From contig CAILLO010000016.1 in the NCBI GenBank assembly GCA_903835065.1, forward strand, positions 24,965 through 88,964: DNA of 64,000 bases, in the 5' to 3' direction. The notes beneath the pieces are model-generated. The model searched no databases, was not told the DNA's origin, and was given only the letters and a program-made list of their open reading frames with translations. This document shows, piece after piece, positions 44,820 through 53,547 of the stretch. The first letter of the stretch is position 1; each line of letters begins with the position of its first letter. The DNA is from an uncultured Eubacteriales bacterium (lineage in GTDB: Bacteria; Bacillota; Clostridia; Saccharofermentanales; UBA5734). The position numbers and the translations under genes are program-made.

Positions 44820-45659
44820 ATGGGGTGTTCCGACCGGTCCTTCGAAGGCGTCCTGCTCGCCTGCGACCTCGACGGCACGCTGCTTTCGCCCGACGGCACG
44901 CTACATCCGGACAATGTCGCCTCGCTCCGTGAGTTCCTCGCCGCGGGCGGGCGATTCGTCGTCGCGACGGGGCGCACCCAGGCATCCGTGACGCGAAACG
45001 TCCCGACATTGCCGGCCGACCTGCCGGGCATCTTCTGCAACGGGGCCCATGTCTACGACCGTGTGGCGCGGCGGACGGTGATCGCCCACGAACTGCCCGC
45101 CTCCGCCCAAGGGATGATCCGCGACATCCTCGACCGCTTCCCCTCGGTCGGACTCGAGATCTTCACGGACAAGGGCGCGCATCTCGTGCGCTCGTGCGAC
45201 GTGCTGCGCCTGCAGCTGGCCTCCGAGGATCTCCAGTACATCGAGGCGGATCCGGAAGGCATTCCCGGCCCCTGGCTGAAGATCCTGCTGGGCGGGGAGC
45301 CGGACGAGCTCGCGCCGATTCGAGCGCATCTGGAGCGCTTCTGTTCCGAAGACTGGGAATTCGTCGCGTCCGACGCGTATCTGCTGGACCTCATGGCCGC
45401 TGGCGTCTCCAAGGGAGCCGCCCTGCGTGAACTGCAGGCGCTGCTCGAGCGGGACGGCGCGCGGTTCCGCACCGTGGCCGTCGGCGACAACGACAACGAC
45501 GTCGACATGCTGCGGGTCGCGGACTTCGGCATCGCGCCGGAAAACGCCACCCAGGGCGCGCGCGCAGCCGCGGGTTTCGTGGTGCCCCACCACGCGGAAC
45601 CGGTGCTTCCGGGCGTTTTCCGTATCCTGCGTGATGAATTGTGGAAAAATACGAAATAA
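44820..45659 (+). CDS. HAD-superfamily phosphatase, Cof/YidA-like
   Basis: A 279-residue cytoplasmic hydrolase of the HAD IIB (Cof) type. Motif I is ACDLDGTLLSPDG (Asp nucleophile); motif II lies in VVATGRT; motif III/IV is AVGDNDNDVDMLRVADFGIA with the Mg-binding aspartates. Cof-type enzymes dephosphorylate sugar phosphates, pyridoxal phosphate or FMN; the target is not predictable. It starts one base after the upstream stop, with AAGG in the coding end of that gene as likely ribosome site. Downstream the DNA turns AT-rich for about 80 bases before the histone-like gene. Confidence 0.9.
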   Translation: MGCSDRSFEGVLLACDLDGTLLSPDGTLHPDNVASLREFLAAGGRFVVATGRTQASVTRNVPTLPADLPGIFCNGAHVYDRVARRTVIAHELPASAQGMIRDILDRFPSVGLEIFTDKGAHLVRSCDVLRLQLASEDLQYIEADPEGIPGPWLKILLGGEPDELAPIRAHLERFCSEDWEFVASDAYLLDLMAAGVSKGAALRELQALLERDGARFRTVAVGDNDNDVDMLRVADFGIAPENATQGARAAAGFVVPHHAEPVLPGVFRILRDELWKNTK

Positions 45660-45743
45660 ATTCACGCAATCGATTGTGTTTTGCGGATTTCTATGTTTGT
45701 ATGGAATTAATCGTACACCATACCAAGAAAGAAGGTAATGAAT

Positions 45744-46463
45744 ATGGCGAACAAGAAAGTCACCTTGAAGGTCCCGGTGCACCCCGACAATCTTCCGAGC
45801 CTCGACGATATGGCCGCCAAGCTGGGTCTCGACACCGCGAAATTCGTCGGCATCCTCGTGAATTCCTTCGCGATTGCATCCGCCTCCCTGTCCAACGCCC
45901 CGACGCCTGCCGTCGAGAAGGCCGCGAAAGCGCCCAAGGCCGTCAAGGCACCGAAGGCTCCGCGGGCGAAGAAGATCGAAGAGCCCAAGCCGGAAGGCTG
46001 GGTCCCGCCGCTTCCGAAGAAGCGCGGTCGCCCGAAGAAGGTCGTGGACGAAAACGCCGTCGTATCGGTCGAACCCAAGAAGCGCGGCCGCCCGAAGAAG
46101 GTCGTCCTCGAAGGCGCGTCCCCCGTCGAGAAGAAGGTCCGCGCGCCGCGCAAGCCCAAGGCTGCGGCCGCTCCCGCCGAAATCGCCGCCGAGGCCGCGG
46201 TGAAGGCGCCGAAGGCAGCCAGGGCCCCCAAGACGCCGAAGGCCGAGAAGAAGCCCGCCGCGAAGGCGATGAAGGCTCCCAAGGCTCCCAAGGCGGAAGC
46301 GAAGCCGAAGGCCGCCAAGGCTCCCAAGGCCGAAGCCAAGCCGAAGACCGCGAAGGCCGCCAAGGCACCCAAGACCGAAAAGAAACCGGCCGCGAAGCGC
46401 GCGCCGCGCAAGCCGGCCGCCGCCGCCGTCGCCGTCGAGCCCGAGCCCGTCGCCGCCGAGTAG
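45744..46463 (+). CDS. Histone H1/HMGA-like nucleoid protein with two AT-hooks
   Basis: A 239-residue, extremely basic protein. Residues 1-52 form a small ordered domain (KVTLKVPVHPDNLPSLDDMA, LDTAKFVGILVNSFA). The remainder is Lys/Ala/Pro-rich (repeats of KAPKA, AKAPKAE) like the C-terminal tail of histone H1. Two exact AT-hooks (KKRGRPKK, around residues 92 and 112) predict minor-groove binding to AT-rich DNA. Likely a nucleoid organiser that reads rare AT tracts in this GC-rich genome. An ATG two codons upstream (45738) is in frame; AAGAAGG serves either. The gene has its own AT-rich upstream region and ends at a strong two-way terminator. Confidence 0.8.
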   Translation: MANKKVTLKVPVHPDNLPSLDDMAAKLGLDTAKFVGILVNSFAIASASLSNAPTPAVEKAAKAPKAVKAPKAPRAKKIEEPKPEGWVPPLPKKRGRPKKVVDENAVVSVEPKKRGRPKKVVLEGASPVEKKVRAPRKPKAAAAPAEIAAEAAVKAPKAARAPKTPKAEKKPAAKAMKAPKAPKAEAKPKAAKAPKAEAKPKTAKAAKAPKTEKKPAAKRAPRKPAAAAVAVEPEPVAAE

Positions 46464-46484
46464 AATCGGACCGCATCCCGATGG

Positions 46485-46523
46485 AAAGGCCCTTCCGGAC
46501 GACGCCGGAAGGGCCTTTCTTTT
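46485..46523. terminator. Bidirectional intrinsic terminator
   Basis: AAAGGCCCTTCCGG-acgacg-CCGGAAGGGCCTTT followed by CTTTT on the plus strand, with AAA on the other side serving the minus strand. It separates the convergent histone-like and double-GNAT genes. Confidence 0.9.
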
Positions 46524-46541
46524 CGTCATGAGCGGTGCGTG

Positions 46542-47708
46542 CTAGCGGAACTCCTCGTGCAACAGCGACGTCATCACCATGTCCTGCCACTCTCCGGCGA
46601 CGAACAGCATCTTCCGGGAAACGCCTTCCCGCTGGAATCCGAGCAGGTCCAGAATCCGGCCGCTGCGCTCGTTTGCGACCATGTAGGATGCGGTCACGCG
46701 GTTCAGACCGAACACGTCGAACATGAAGCGCAACCCCGTGTGGAGGGCGTCGAACATGTAGCCGCGCCCTTCGACCAGCGCGTCGACGGAATAGCCGGCT
46801 TCGCAGCAGGAAAGCGGCAGGGGCGTGATGTCCCGGAACGTCAGGCTGCCGACGACCTTTTCCGGCCGGTCGGGCAGGCAGACCAGGAAGTCCGCCTCGC
46901 GCCCCGTCTCGAAACGGTAGGCCGCCTGAAGGATGCGCTTGCGGAACATGGCGGCGCGGTCGTCGCCTTCGGGCATCGTCGGATTCCAGCGGTCGAGCCG
47001 GTCCTTGTTGCGATCGCGGTACGCGACGACTTCGGGGATATCGGCCTCCGTCGGCAATCGCAGCAGGGTCTTCTCGCCGACAAGAACGAGGTCGCGGCCG
47101 CGGATGCCCGGCTTGGGCGACTCTGCGGGAACGGACGGGCGGTGGCGGTCGCGCACGAGGGCGAAGTGGACGTGGTCCTCCCAGACGCCGTGGATCTTGA
47201 GGTAACGGGCGCCGTAGCCCTCGGGCTCGAAGCCGAGCCGCTCGAGGAGGCGGATGGACCGTCGGTTGCGCGGCAGGACGTGGGCCTCGACCCGGTGGAG
47301 GTTCATCTCGTGGAAGGCGACCGAGACGGCCTTGCCGACGGCCTCGGTGGCGTATCCCTGCCCCTGCAGGCCCTGGTCCAGCTTGTAGCCGAGATAGGCG
47401 TTGTGGAAGACGCCGCGGACGATCTGGGAGAGGATCACCTTGCCGACGACGCGGTGCGGGTCGGACTTGAGGAAGATCCACAGGGGCAGCGCGGTGCCGG
47501 CAAGGAAGGCCTCCCGTTCGGCCAGCAGGCCGGTCGTCTGGGCTTCGAGCGTGTAGAACGACGGGGAGCGGATCGGGTCGGTCGGCGCGAGGAATTCCCG
47601 GTTGTGCAAGTAGAAATCGAGGACGGCGAGTGCCTCCTCGGGTTCCGCCACGCGGAGCAGCAGCCGTTTCGTCGAATAGGAATCGCGGAGCGCGGGTTCG
47701 GTGTTCAT
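46542..47708 (-). CDS. Tandem RimJ/RimL-type acetyltransferase (duplicated domain)
   Basis: A 388-residue protein of two full RimJ/RimL GNAT domains. The first (residues about 12-180) starts STKRLLLRVAEPEEALAVLD and has LQGQGYATEAVGKAVSVAF with NLHRVEAHVLPRNRRSI. The second (about 205-388) starts KTLLRLPTEADIPEVVAYR and has VEGRGYMFDALHTGLRFMFD with GLNRVTASYMVANERS. Both keep the acetyl-CoA loop and the Asn/Arg of the last helix, so both may be active. The halves are clearly diverged, indicating an old fusion rather than a recent duplication. The ATG at 47708 has AAGGAAG upstream. It shares a divergent promoter region with the ABC exporter at 47841. Confidence 0.87.
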   Translation of the reverse strand: MNTEPALRDSYSTKRLLLRVAEPEEALAVLDFYLHNREFLAPTDPIRSPSFYTLEAQTTGLLAEREAFLAGTALPLWIFLKSDPHRVVGKVILSQIVRGVFHNAYLGYKLDQGLQGQGYATEAVGKAVSVAFHEMNLHRVEAHVLPRNRRSIRLLERLGFEPEGYGARYLKIHGVWEDHVHFALVRDRHRPSVPAESPKPGIRGRDLVLVGEKTLLRLPTEADIPEVVAYRDRNKDRLDRWNPTMPEGDDRAAMFRKRILQAAYRFETGREADFLVCLPDRPEKVVGSLTFRDITPLPLSCCEAGYSVDALVEGRGYMFDALHTGLRFMFDVFGLNRVTASYMVANERSGRILDLLGFQREGVSRKMLFVAGEWQDMVMTSLLHEEFR

Positions 47709-47751
47709 GCCTGTCTCTTCCTTTCCGACCGCGGGGGCCCTTCCGACCCAT

Positions 47752-47760
47752 ATCTTACCA
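47752..47760 (-). promoter_or_regulatory. Extended -10 of the double GNAT gene
   Basis: On the minus strand TGGTAAGAT, about 43 bases before the ATG at 47708, back to back with the ABC operon promoter. Confidence 0.5.
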
Positions 47761-47790
47761 TCTCGACGGCGACGCGGAGAGCTTTTCGTG

Positions 47791-47796
47791 TACAAT
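47791..47796 (+). promoter_or_regulatory. -10 of the ABC exporter operon
   Basis: TACAAT preceded directly by TG, 44 bases before the ATG at 47841. Confidence 0.4.
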
Positions 47797-47840
47797 GAAC
47801 GGGACGTGTTCCGCATAACCCCGAGGCAAGGAATGCACCT

Positions 47841-48797
47841 ATGACGATGGATCCCGTTGCTGTTTCCGTCAAAGGCGAGTCCGTCGTCCGGGTCGAACGA
47901 CTCGTGAAGCGTTTCGGCTCCCGGGTCGTTCTCCATGATGTCGGCTTCGAGATCCGCGCCGGCGAGGTGCTCGGCTTCATCGGACCGAACGGGTCCGGCA
48001 AGACGACCACGATCCGCTGCATCGCGGGTCTCATGCGCATGGATGCAGGAAACGTCCGGATCCTGGGCCACGATGTGCACGCGGATTTCGAGAGGGCCAT
48101 CGCCCAAGTCGGGTGTCTCGTCGAAAACCCTGAATTCTACAAATACATGACGGGTCTCACGAACTTGAAGCTGTTCGCCCGCATGTACCCGGACGTGGAT
48201 GCATCGCGCGTGGACCAAGTCGTCGTTCGAGTCGGCCTCGAGAATCGCATCCGGAGTCGTGTGAAGACCTATTCCCTCGGCATGCGGCAGCGCCTCGGCA
48301 TCGCGCAGGCGATCCTGCACAGGCCGGCCGTGCTGCTTCTCGACGAGCCCGCGAACGGACTCGACCCGGAAGGAATCCGCGATCTGCGGCTCCTGCTCCG
48401 CAGCCTGGCGGACGAGGAAGGTATGGCGATCCTCGTGTCGAGCCACCTTCTTTCCGAACTCGAGCAGCTCTGCGACCGGGTGGTCGTCCTCCGTTCGGGT
48501 CGTGTGATCGGCGAGGGCGATATGGCGTCGATGCTGGCCGCGTCGGGTCCCGTCGCATGCGAGGTCGCATTCACGGTCGGCTCTCCCGCCCATGCACTCG
48601 AGATCCTCGGAGGGGAGCGACCGGGCCTCTCTCGACTCGAAGGAGAGACCGTCGTCGTGACGTGCCTTCGCGAGGAGGTTCCCGAGAAGGTCGCCGCGCT
48701 GGTCGGAGTGGGAATCGCCGTCCTGTCCGTGGTCCCGACGACCGCCTCGCTCGAGGACAGATACCTGCAGATGGCGGGAGGTGGCGGAGTTGAATAG
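47841..48797 (+). CDS. ABC exporter ATP-binding protein (bacitracin/Na+ exporter class)
   Basis: A 318-residue ATPase: Walker A GPNGSGKTTTIRC, signature YSLGMRQRLGIAQAIL, Walker B VLLLDEPANGLDPEG, and H-loop ILVSSHLLSELEQLCD. After the ATPase core there is a C-terminal tail of about 80 residues with mixed strands, as in BcrA/CcmA-like exporters. It overlaps the permease gene by eight bases and must pair with it to expel a lipid-active compound, ion or peptide. A divergent promoter precedes it. The two broken transglutaminase-like genes follow the permease after 67 bases and may have belonged to the same regulon. Confidence 0.92.
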   Translation: MTMDPVAVSVKGESVVRVERLVKRFGSRVVLHDVGFEIRAGEVLGFIGPNGSGKTTTIRCIAGLMRMDAGNVRILGHDVHADFERAIAQVGCLVENPEFYKYMTGLTNLKLFARMYPDVDASRVDQVVVRVGLENRIRSRVKTYSLGMRQRLGIAQAILHRPAVLLLDEPANGLDPEGIRDLRLLLRSLADEEGMAILVSSHLLSELEQLCDRVVVLRSGRVIGEGDMASMLAASGPVACEVAFTVGSPAHALEILGGERPGLSRLEGETVVVTCLREEVPEKVAALVGVGIAVLSVVPTTASLEDRYLQMAGGGGVE

Positions 48798-49905
48798 GGC
48801 TCGCTTCCGGTTCCTGCCCCTGGTGGGGAACGAATTCATCAAGCCCATGCAGCGCATCTCGACCTTCGTGATGTTCGGCATCGTGGTGCTCGTCGGGTTT
48901 CTCGGCATTCTCGTGAGCTCCCTCACGCAGACGACCGGAGCGACCGATTCGAACGGGTCGCCCTTGACCGACCGGCAGATTCTGACCGATCGGATCCAGC
49001 AGGAGCAGCAGGCCATCCAGCGGCAGCAGTCGAATCTCGCATCCTTGTTGGACAAGGGAGTCTATGAAAGCATCGTCGGGAACGATCGGCTTCAACCGAC
49101 GCTGGCGCCGGACGAACTGAAGACGGCGATCGCGGAGACCCGTTTCGTCATCTCATCCTCCGGGCAGTACCTCTCGATCGACCAGTACCGTCTCGATCGC
49201 GGCCTCCCGCAGAGCGAGGATTCGACGGCGCTCGGCTACGCGGCTTCGCAGGGATGGATCGTGCAGCTGCTGACGGTCTTCGCCGTCGTGCTGGCTGCGG
49301 TCGGCGTCGCGAGCGAATTCACGGGCGGCACGATCCGCCTGCTCCTGACCCGCCCGTTCCGCCGCTGGAAGATCCTGCTTTCGAAATACATCGGCGTGTA
49401 TCTGATCGCCCTGTGCCTGCTCTTCCTGAGCGTGGGGATCGCGCTGCTCGGCGGAGTCATGCTGCGGGGCTTCACGTCGTCTCCCTACCTGACCTTCGTG
49501 AACGGTGCCGTGCATGCGACGCCGATGATCTGGATCGTCCTGCTCCGGTTCGCGCTGGCGAGCGTCGAACTTCTCCTGATCTCCACCATGGCCTTCATGA
49601 TCGCGTCGGTCTTCCGGACGAGCGGATTGTCGATCGGCCTGTCCCTGTTCTTGATGTTCATCGGAGGCACTGTGACGTCGGCCATGGCCAACCTGGGCAA
49701 GTCCTACGATATTCCGATCCTTCAGACGCTCGCGAAGTTCTCGATGTTCGCCTATACGGATCTATCGCCTTATATCCTTCGGAGGGATATGGCCTCGACG
49801 GTTCCCGAAGGCTCGCTTCTTTTCGCAGTGACCGTGCTCGTGTTCTATTATTTCGCCTTCGTGTCCATTGCCTTCCTCGGCTTCTCGAAACGAGACGTCG
49901 CATGA
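48790..49905 (+). CDS. ABC-2 type permease
   Basis: A 371-residue membrane protein with a first helix (TFVMFGIVVLVGFLGILVSSL). An external domain with a short Gln-rich coiled coil (RIQQEQQAIQRQQSNLAS) follows, then about five more helices. EFTGGTIRLLLTRPFRRWKILLSKYIG is the conserved ABC-2 cytoplasmic motif between helices. I place the start at the TTG at 48790, with GGGAGG eight bases upstream; the in-frame GTG at 48781 would fall within that site. The large external domain between helices 1 and 2 is typical of exporters for antimicrobial peptides or membrane stress. It functions with the ATPase encoded just upstream. Confidence 0.87.
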   Translation: MNRARFRFLPLVGNEFIKPMQRISTFVMFGIVVLVGFLGILVSSLTQTTGATDSNGSPLTDRQILTDRIQQEQQAIQRQQSNLASLLDKGVYESIVGNDRLQPTLAPDELKTAIAETRFVISSSGQYLSIDQYRLDRGLPQSEDSTALGYAASQGWIVQLLTVFAVVLAAVGVASEFTGGTIRLLLTRPFRRWKILLSKYIGVYLIALCLLFLSVGIALLGGVMLRGFTSSPYLTFVNGAVHATPMIWIVLLRFALASVELLLISTMAFMIASVFRTSGLSIGLSLFLMFIGGTVTSAMANLGKSYDIPILQTLAKFSMFAYTDLSPYILRRDMASTVPEGSLLFAVTVLVFYYFAFVSIAFLGFSKRDVA

Positions 49906-49972
49906 TCGGAAGCCGCCTCGAACTTGAACGGGAAGAAGCCACCGAATGCACCATGTACCAGGATGTCTCGCC

Positions 49973-51514
49973 ATGAAGGAAATTCTCGGTCTGAAGTCCT
50001 CTCGCCGCATCCTGTCCGTCGTCATGCTCGCCGCCCTCGTCGTCTCCCTCGCGGTCGCCCTGCCGGTCGGAAGCCCGCAGGTGGAGGCCGTCGTGCCGAC
50101 GCCGCAGGTCACTTATCTGGTCAACGGCACCGACGCCGCGTCCGCGAAAGCCGACCTCGTCGCGCATTCCCAGAACGCGATCGACAATCAGTACACCTGC
50201 TTCGCGTTCAAGAGCAACGTGCCCGCGGCGCAGGCCTGACTCACTACATATACATCGAATCCGGCTCCACTCCAGAACCTCTACCTCTGGCAGTTCAATC
50301 TTCCCAAGTACGATTATGAAGCGGGCATCCGTGAAACGTACTGGATGGGGCTCGCAACGGAACAATACACCAACGTCGTGACCGGCACGATCACGATGGA
50401 ATGGCGGGAGACCAAGACTCAGCGGCAGGCGGTCCTCGACCACGTCACGGCGTTCCTTAACAGCGAATCCTATCCCAAGTCCGGTTCCGTCGACCAGAAG
50501 CTGACCGCGATCAACAACTACATCGCCCTGACCTTCGACTACGACAGTACCTTGCTGAACGCCTCCGCATACCAGATGATCAATCCCGCCTCGTTCTCCT
50601 ATAAGAAGGGCATCTGCACTGCCTACCCGCTCTATGCGTACACGATGCTCACGGCCGCGGGGTTCACCGTCCGGACGGTCGCTCCTCGCCTCGATTTCAA
50701 TGCCGTCATGGCCACGCCGTACGCTTACGCCGGAGCCTATGCGGGAGCACAGAAGGGATCGCCCGCCTGGATCATGATCCAGACCGGCGGCTATTGGTAC
50801 CATATCGACTTCACCTGGGACGATCCGGTCGGGAAGACGGTCGCCAGGAAGACCTACTTCATGAAGACCGACGCGCTGATGCTCTATACGGGTGCCGCCG
50901 CGACCTCGACGGCTCCTAAGGACCATACGTGGGCCATGACCTATCCGGAGGCGACGCCCTACTATCCGGTCGCGGAGGTCACATGGGCCATGCCGACCTC
51001 CACGCCCGCCCCCGCCGCGACCAAGGGTCCCACACCGACACCGAAGCCGACCGCGACGCCGACTCCGAAGACGACGCCCGCAGCGAGCGGCACGCCGGCT
51101 CCGACCAGCGCGACGACGCCGGAGGAGACCCCTTCTCCTTCGCCCGAAGTGACGACCGACCCGAACACGACGCCGACGACGGCGCCGCCGGAACCCGCGA
51201 ATCCGACCGCCACTCCGACGGCGGCACCCACAACCGCCCCGACCGTTACGGCAGCCCCCACCCAGCCGGCCCCGACGCCCAACGGTTCTTCCATCGCCCA
51301 GAAGACGGTCGACCTGGTCCAGTCCACCTGGAATTCCGCCTTCCATGACGGCCAGCCCCTCTCGATCGCAATCCTGGCGGTCGTCGGCGTGGTCCTTCTG
51401 TTCGTGCTGTTCCTGATCCTGCGTGCCATCTCCACGAGAGGGAAGAGGCGCTCGCAATCCGCTCTGGGAGCGCGGTTTCAGCTGCAATCGTTCTGTTACC
51501 GAAACTTGATTTGA
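49973..51514 (+). pseudogene. Transglutaminase-like surface protein interrupted by an in-frame TGA
   Basis: A signal peptide (RILSVVMLAALVVSLAVALP) leads into a frame that meets one TGA at 50237-50239 and continues in the same frame to 51514. The continuation aligns with the neighbouring paralogue at 51562 on both sides of the stop, so it is a point nonsense, not a frameshift. The catalytic triad is intact: Cys in KGICTAYPLYAY, His in YWYHIDFTWDDP, and the following Asp. After the domain comes a long Pro/Thr linker (51000-51290), then a C-terminal helix and basic tail. Transglutaminase-like proteins cross-link or hydrolyse peptides on the cell surface. TGA is the normal stop elsewhere, so recoding is unlikely. 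Confidence 0.72.
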
Positions 51515-51561
51515 CTTGGGTGGGACGCCCTGTTACCTTCTTGCGGTAGGAGGAGCTCGCA

Positions 51562-53011
51562 TTGAAGGTGGCTCTCGCCCATTCGATTCCCCGTCGCGCA
51601 CTTTCCGTCGCCGTCCTGGCGGCGTTGTTCCTGACCCTGCTCCTGTCCTTGCCCCTCGGCACGACCGAAGTGTCCGCGCTGACCTATTCGGACCCGCCGG
51701 AACATGTCTACACGCTGACGGGAGCGACCCAGGCCGCGGTGATCGCCGACCTCATGGCCTTGCTCCACGATGCGATCCTCCACCACTACAGCCGCTTCGA
51801 CGTCGTCAGCGGCTCGACCGCCGCGAACACCTACTTCGACCTCGCCCTCACCCAGGCGTCCGTGCGGACGGACCTGCTGAACGACTACCGCTCCGCACTG
51901 AACTTCGGATCCGACGACCCTTCCACCCGCGGGTTCGACTACGAGGTGGGCAATCTCGAGACGACGGGCGTCAAGGCGTCCGGCACACTCGGATCGGCCT
52001 ACGCGAAGACCGTCAACTACCTGGTCGGCTGGCGCGAGACGCAGTCCCAGCGCCAGAAGGTCCTGGACCACGTGCACGCCTTCCTAGGCAGCGCGGCATA
52101 TCCCGCGGGCGGGACCGACGACCAGAAGCTCACAGCGATCAACGACTACATCTGCAATACATTCTCTTACGACACGACGTTCCACAACATCTCCGCCTTC
52201 GCGATGATCGACCCGTCGTCCCCGTACTACGGGATGGCATGTGCCAGGCCTACGCGCTCTATGGATATCTGATGCTGACCGAGGCGGGCTATCCCGTCCG
52301 GGCCATCCTGATCCGATACGATGCGAACGGAACGGAATGCAAGCCCGACGCCACTCCCTACGGGAGCGGCCACGCCTGGCTTTTGGTCAAGGTCGGAGCG
52401 AACTGGTACCACATGGACTTCACCTGGAACGACCCGATGGGTCCTGGGTCGACGAAGGACTACTTCCTGAAGACCGATGCCCAGATGCGGAGCGACCACC
52501 GGTGGACCGGCCCCGCCGGCTACTACCCGGCCGCGACGACGGCGTGGGCGGGCGTTCCGGTTTCGCCGACGCCTTCTCCGGTCGCCATCGCGTCACCGAC
52601 GCCTCGCCCGACCTCCTCCGCGACGCCCACGAAGGCCCCCACGCGTGCGCCTCGCCCGACATCCACCGCGGTTGCCGCACCGCGACGCCCCCCGCGGACG
52701 ACCCGACCGCGACATCCGCCCCGACGACGCCGCCAACGGCGGACGACCCGACCGCGACGCCCGCTCCGACGGCCGCGCCCACCACGGCTCCCCCTCCGAC
52801 GGACGCGCCGCTTCTCGTCGCCGGTTCCTCGGACCGCGGCGGGCCGACCCCCTCGTTCGGGCGGCAGGCGTTCGACGCGATCCAGTCGACCTGGGCCTCG
52901 ACCTTCCCCGGCGCCACGCCGGAGGGGACCGTGCTTTTCGCGACCGGCGCCGCCGCGCTGCTGATGGTCCTCGCGTTCTTGACGGCCCGCCGGACGCGAC
53001 GAAGAAGATAA
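51562..53011 (+). pseudogene. Second transglutaminase-like surface protein with two frameshifts
   Basis: A TTG start with AGGAGG upstream opens a signal peptide (ALSVAVLAALFLTLLLSLPL) and a protein paralogous to the upstream one. At the GGG at 52231-52233 one G seems missing; restoring it joins PSSPYYG to DGMCQAYALYGYLML with the active-site Cys. The His/Asp part (NWYHMDFTWNDP) follows in that frame. A second shift near 52680-52700, in the Pro/Thr linker, moves to the frame encoding the anchor end (AFDAIQSTWASTF, then a C-terminal helix and TARRTRRRR). The repaired product is about 482 residues. Both lesions lie in repetitive GC tracts. Confidence 0.72.
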
Positions 53012-53024
53012 GGAGATTCCCCCC

Positions 53025-53543
53025 ATGAGCCAGCCGCGCAGCGCCCAGGAATACGCACGGACCGCCCTCGCCCTCGGGGCCGTCCACGCCGTGCCCTTCG
53101 CCATCGACGACATCGCCTTCGATTCCCGGACGCTGCTGAAGTGCATGTTCGGCTGCGACGAATGGGGCAAGGGCCCCACGTGCCCCTCGCGCCCCGGGTC
53201 CCTGAAGCCGTGGGAGTACGAGCAGGTCTTCCGCCGCTACCGGACCGGGGTCATCATCCACGCGCACGACAAGAAGACCTCGCAGGACGTGTCCTTCGAG
53301 ATCGAGCGACAGGCCTTCCTGGATGGACTGCCGTTCGCGTTCTCGCTCAGCGACTGCGCCGGTTGCACGGAATGCGTCGGCCTGAAGGGGCACCCCTGCG
53401 CCGACCCGAAGAAGGCGCGCCCCGCGTTCCACAGCGTCGGCATCGACGTCTTCGCGACCGTCGCGAAATTCGGCCTGCCGCTCTACCCGCTCCACTCCCG
53501 CGACGAGGAGCAGAACTGGTACTCGGCCGTCTTCCTGGAATGA
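53025..53543 (+). CDS. DUF2284 cysteine-rich metal-binding protein
   Basis: A 172-residue cytoplasmic protein. The N-terminal cysteines are in LLKCMFGCDEWGKGPTCPSRPG, and a second group lies in SDCAGCTECVGLKGHPCADP; the pattern is that of DUF2284, predicted to hold Fe-S or zinc. Members occur widely in anaerobic bacteria and archaea, often near radical SAM or corrinoid genes; no function is fixed. AAGGAG precedes the ATG. The stop faces the stop of the broken dipeptidase gene with four bases between them. Confidence 0.87.
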   Translation: MSQPRSAQEYARTALALGAVHAVPFAIDDIAFDSRTLLKCMFGCDEWGKGPTCPSRPGSLKPWEYEQVFRRYRTGVIIHAHDKKTSQDVSFEIERQAFLDGLPFAFSLSDCAGCTECVGLKGHPCADPKKARPAFHSVGIDVFATVAKFGLPLYPLHSRDEEQNWYSAVFLE

Positions 53544-53547
53544 TCGG

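Noticed and set aside
50237-50239. TGA read as tryptophan or selenocysteine
   Set aside because: TGA ends many intact genes in this window, and no SECIS-like structure was evident by eye; the finding is kept as a nonsense mutation.
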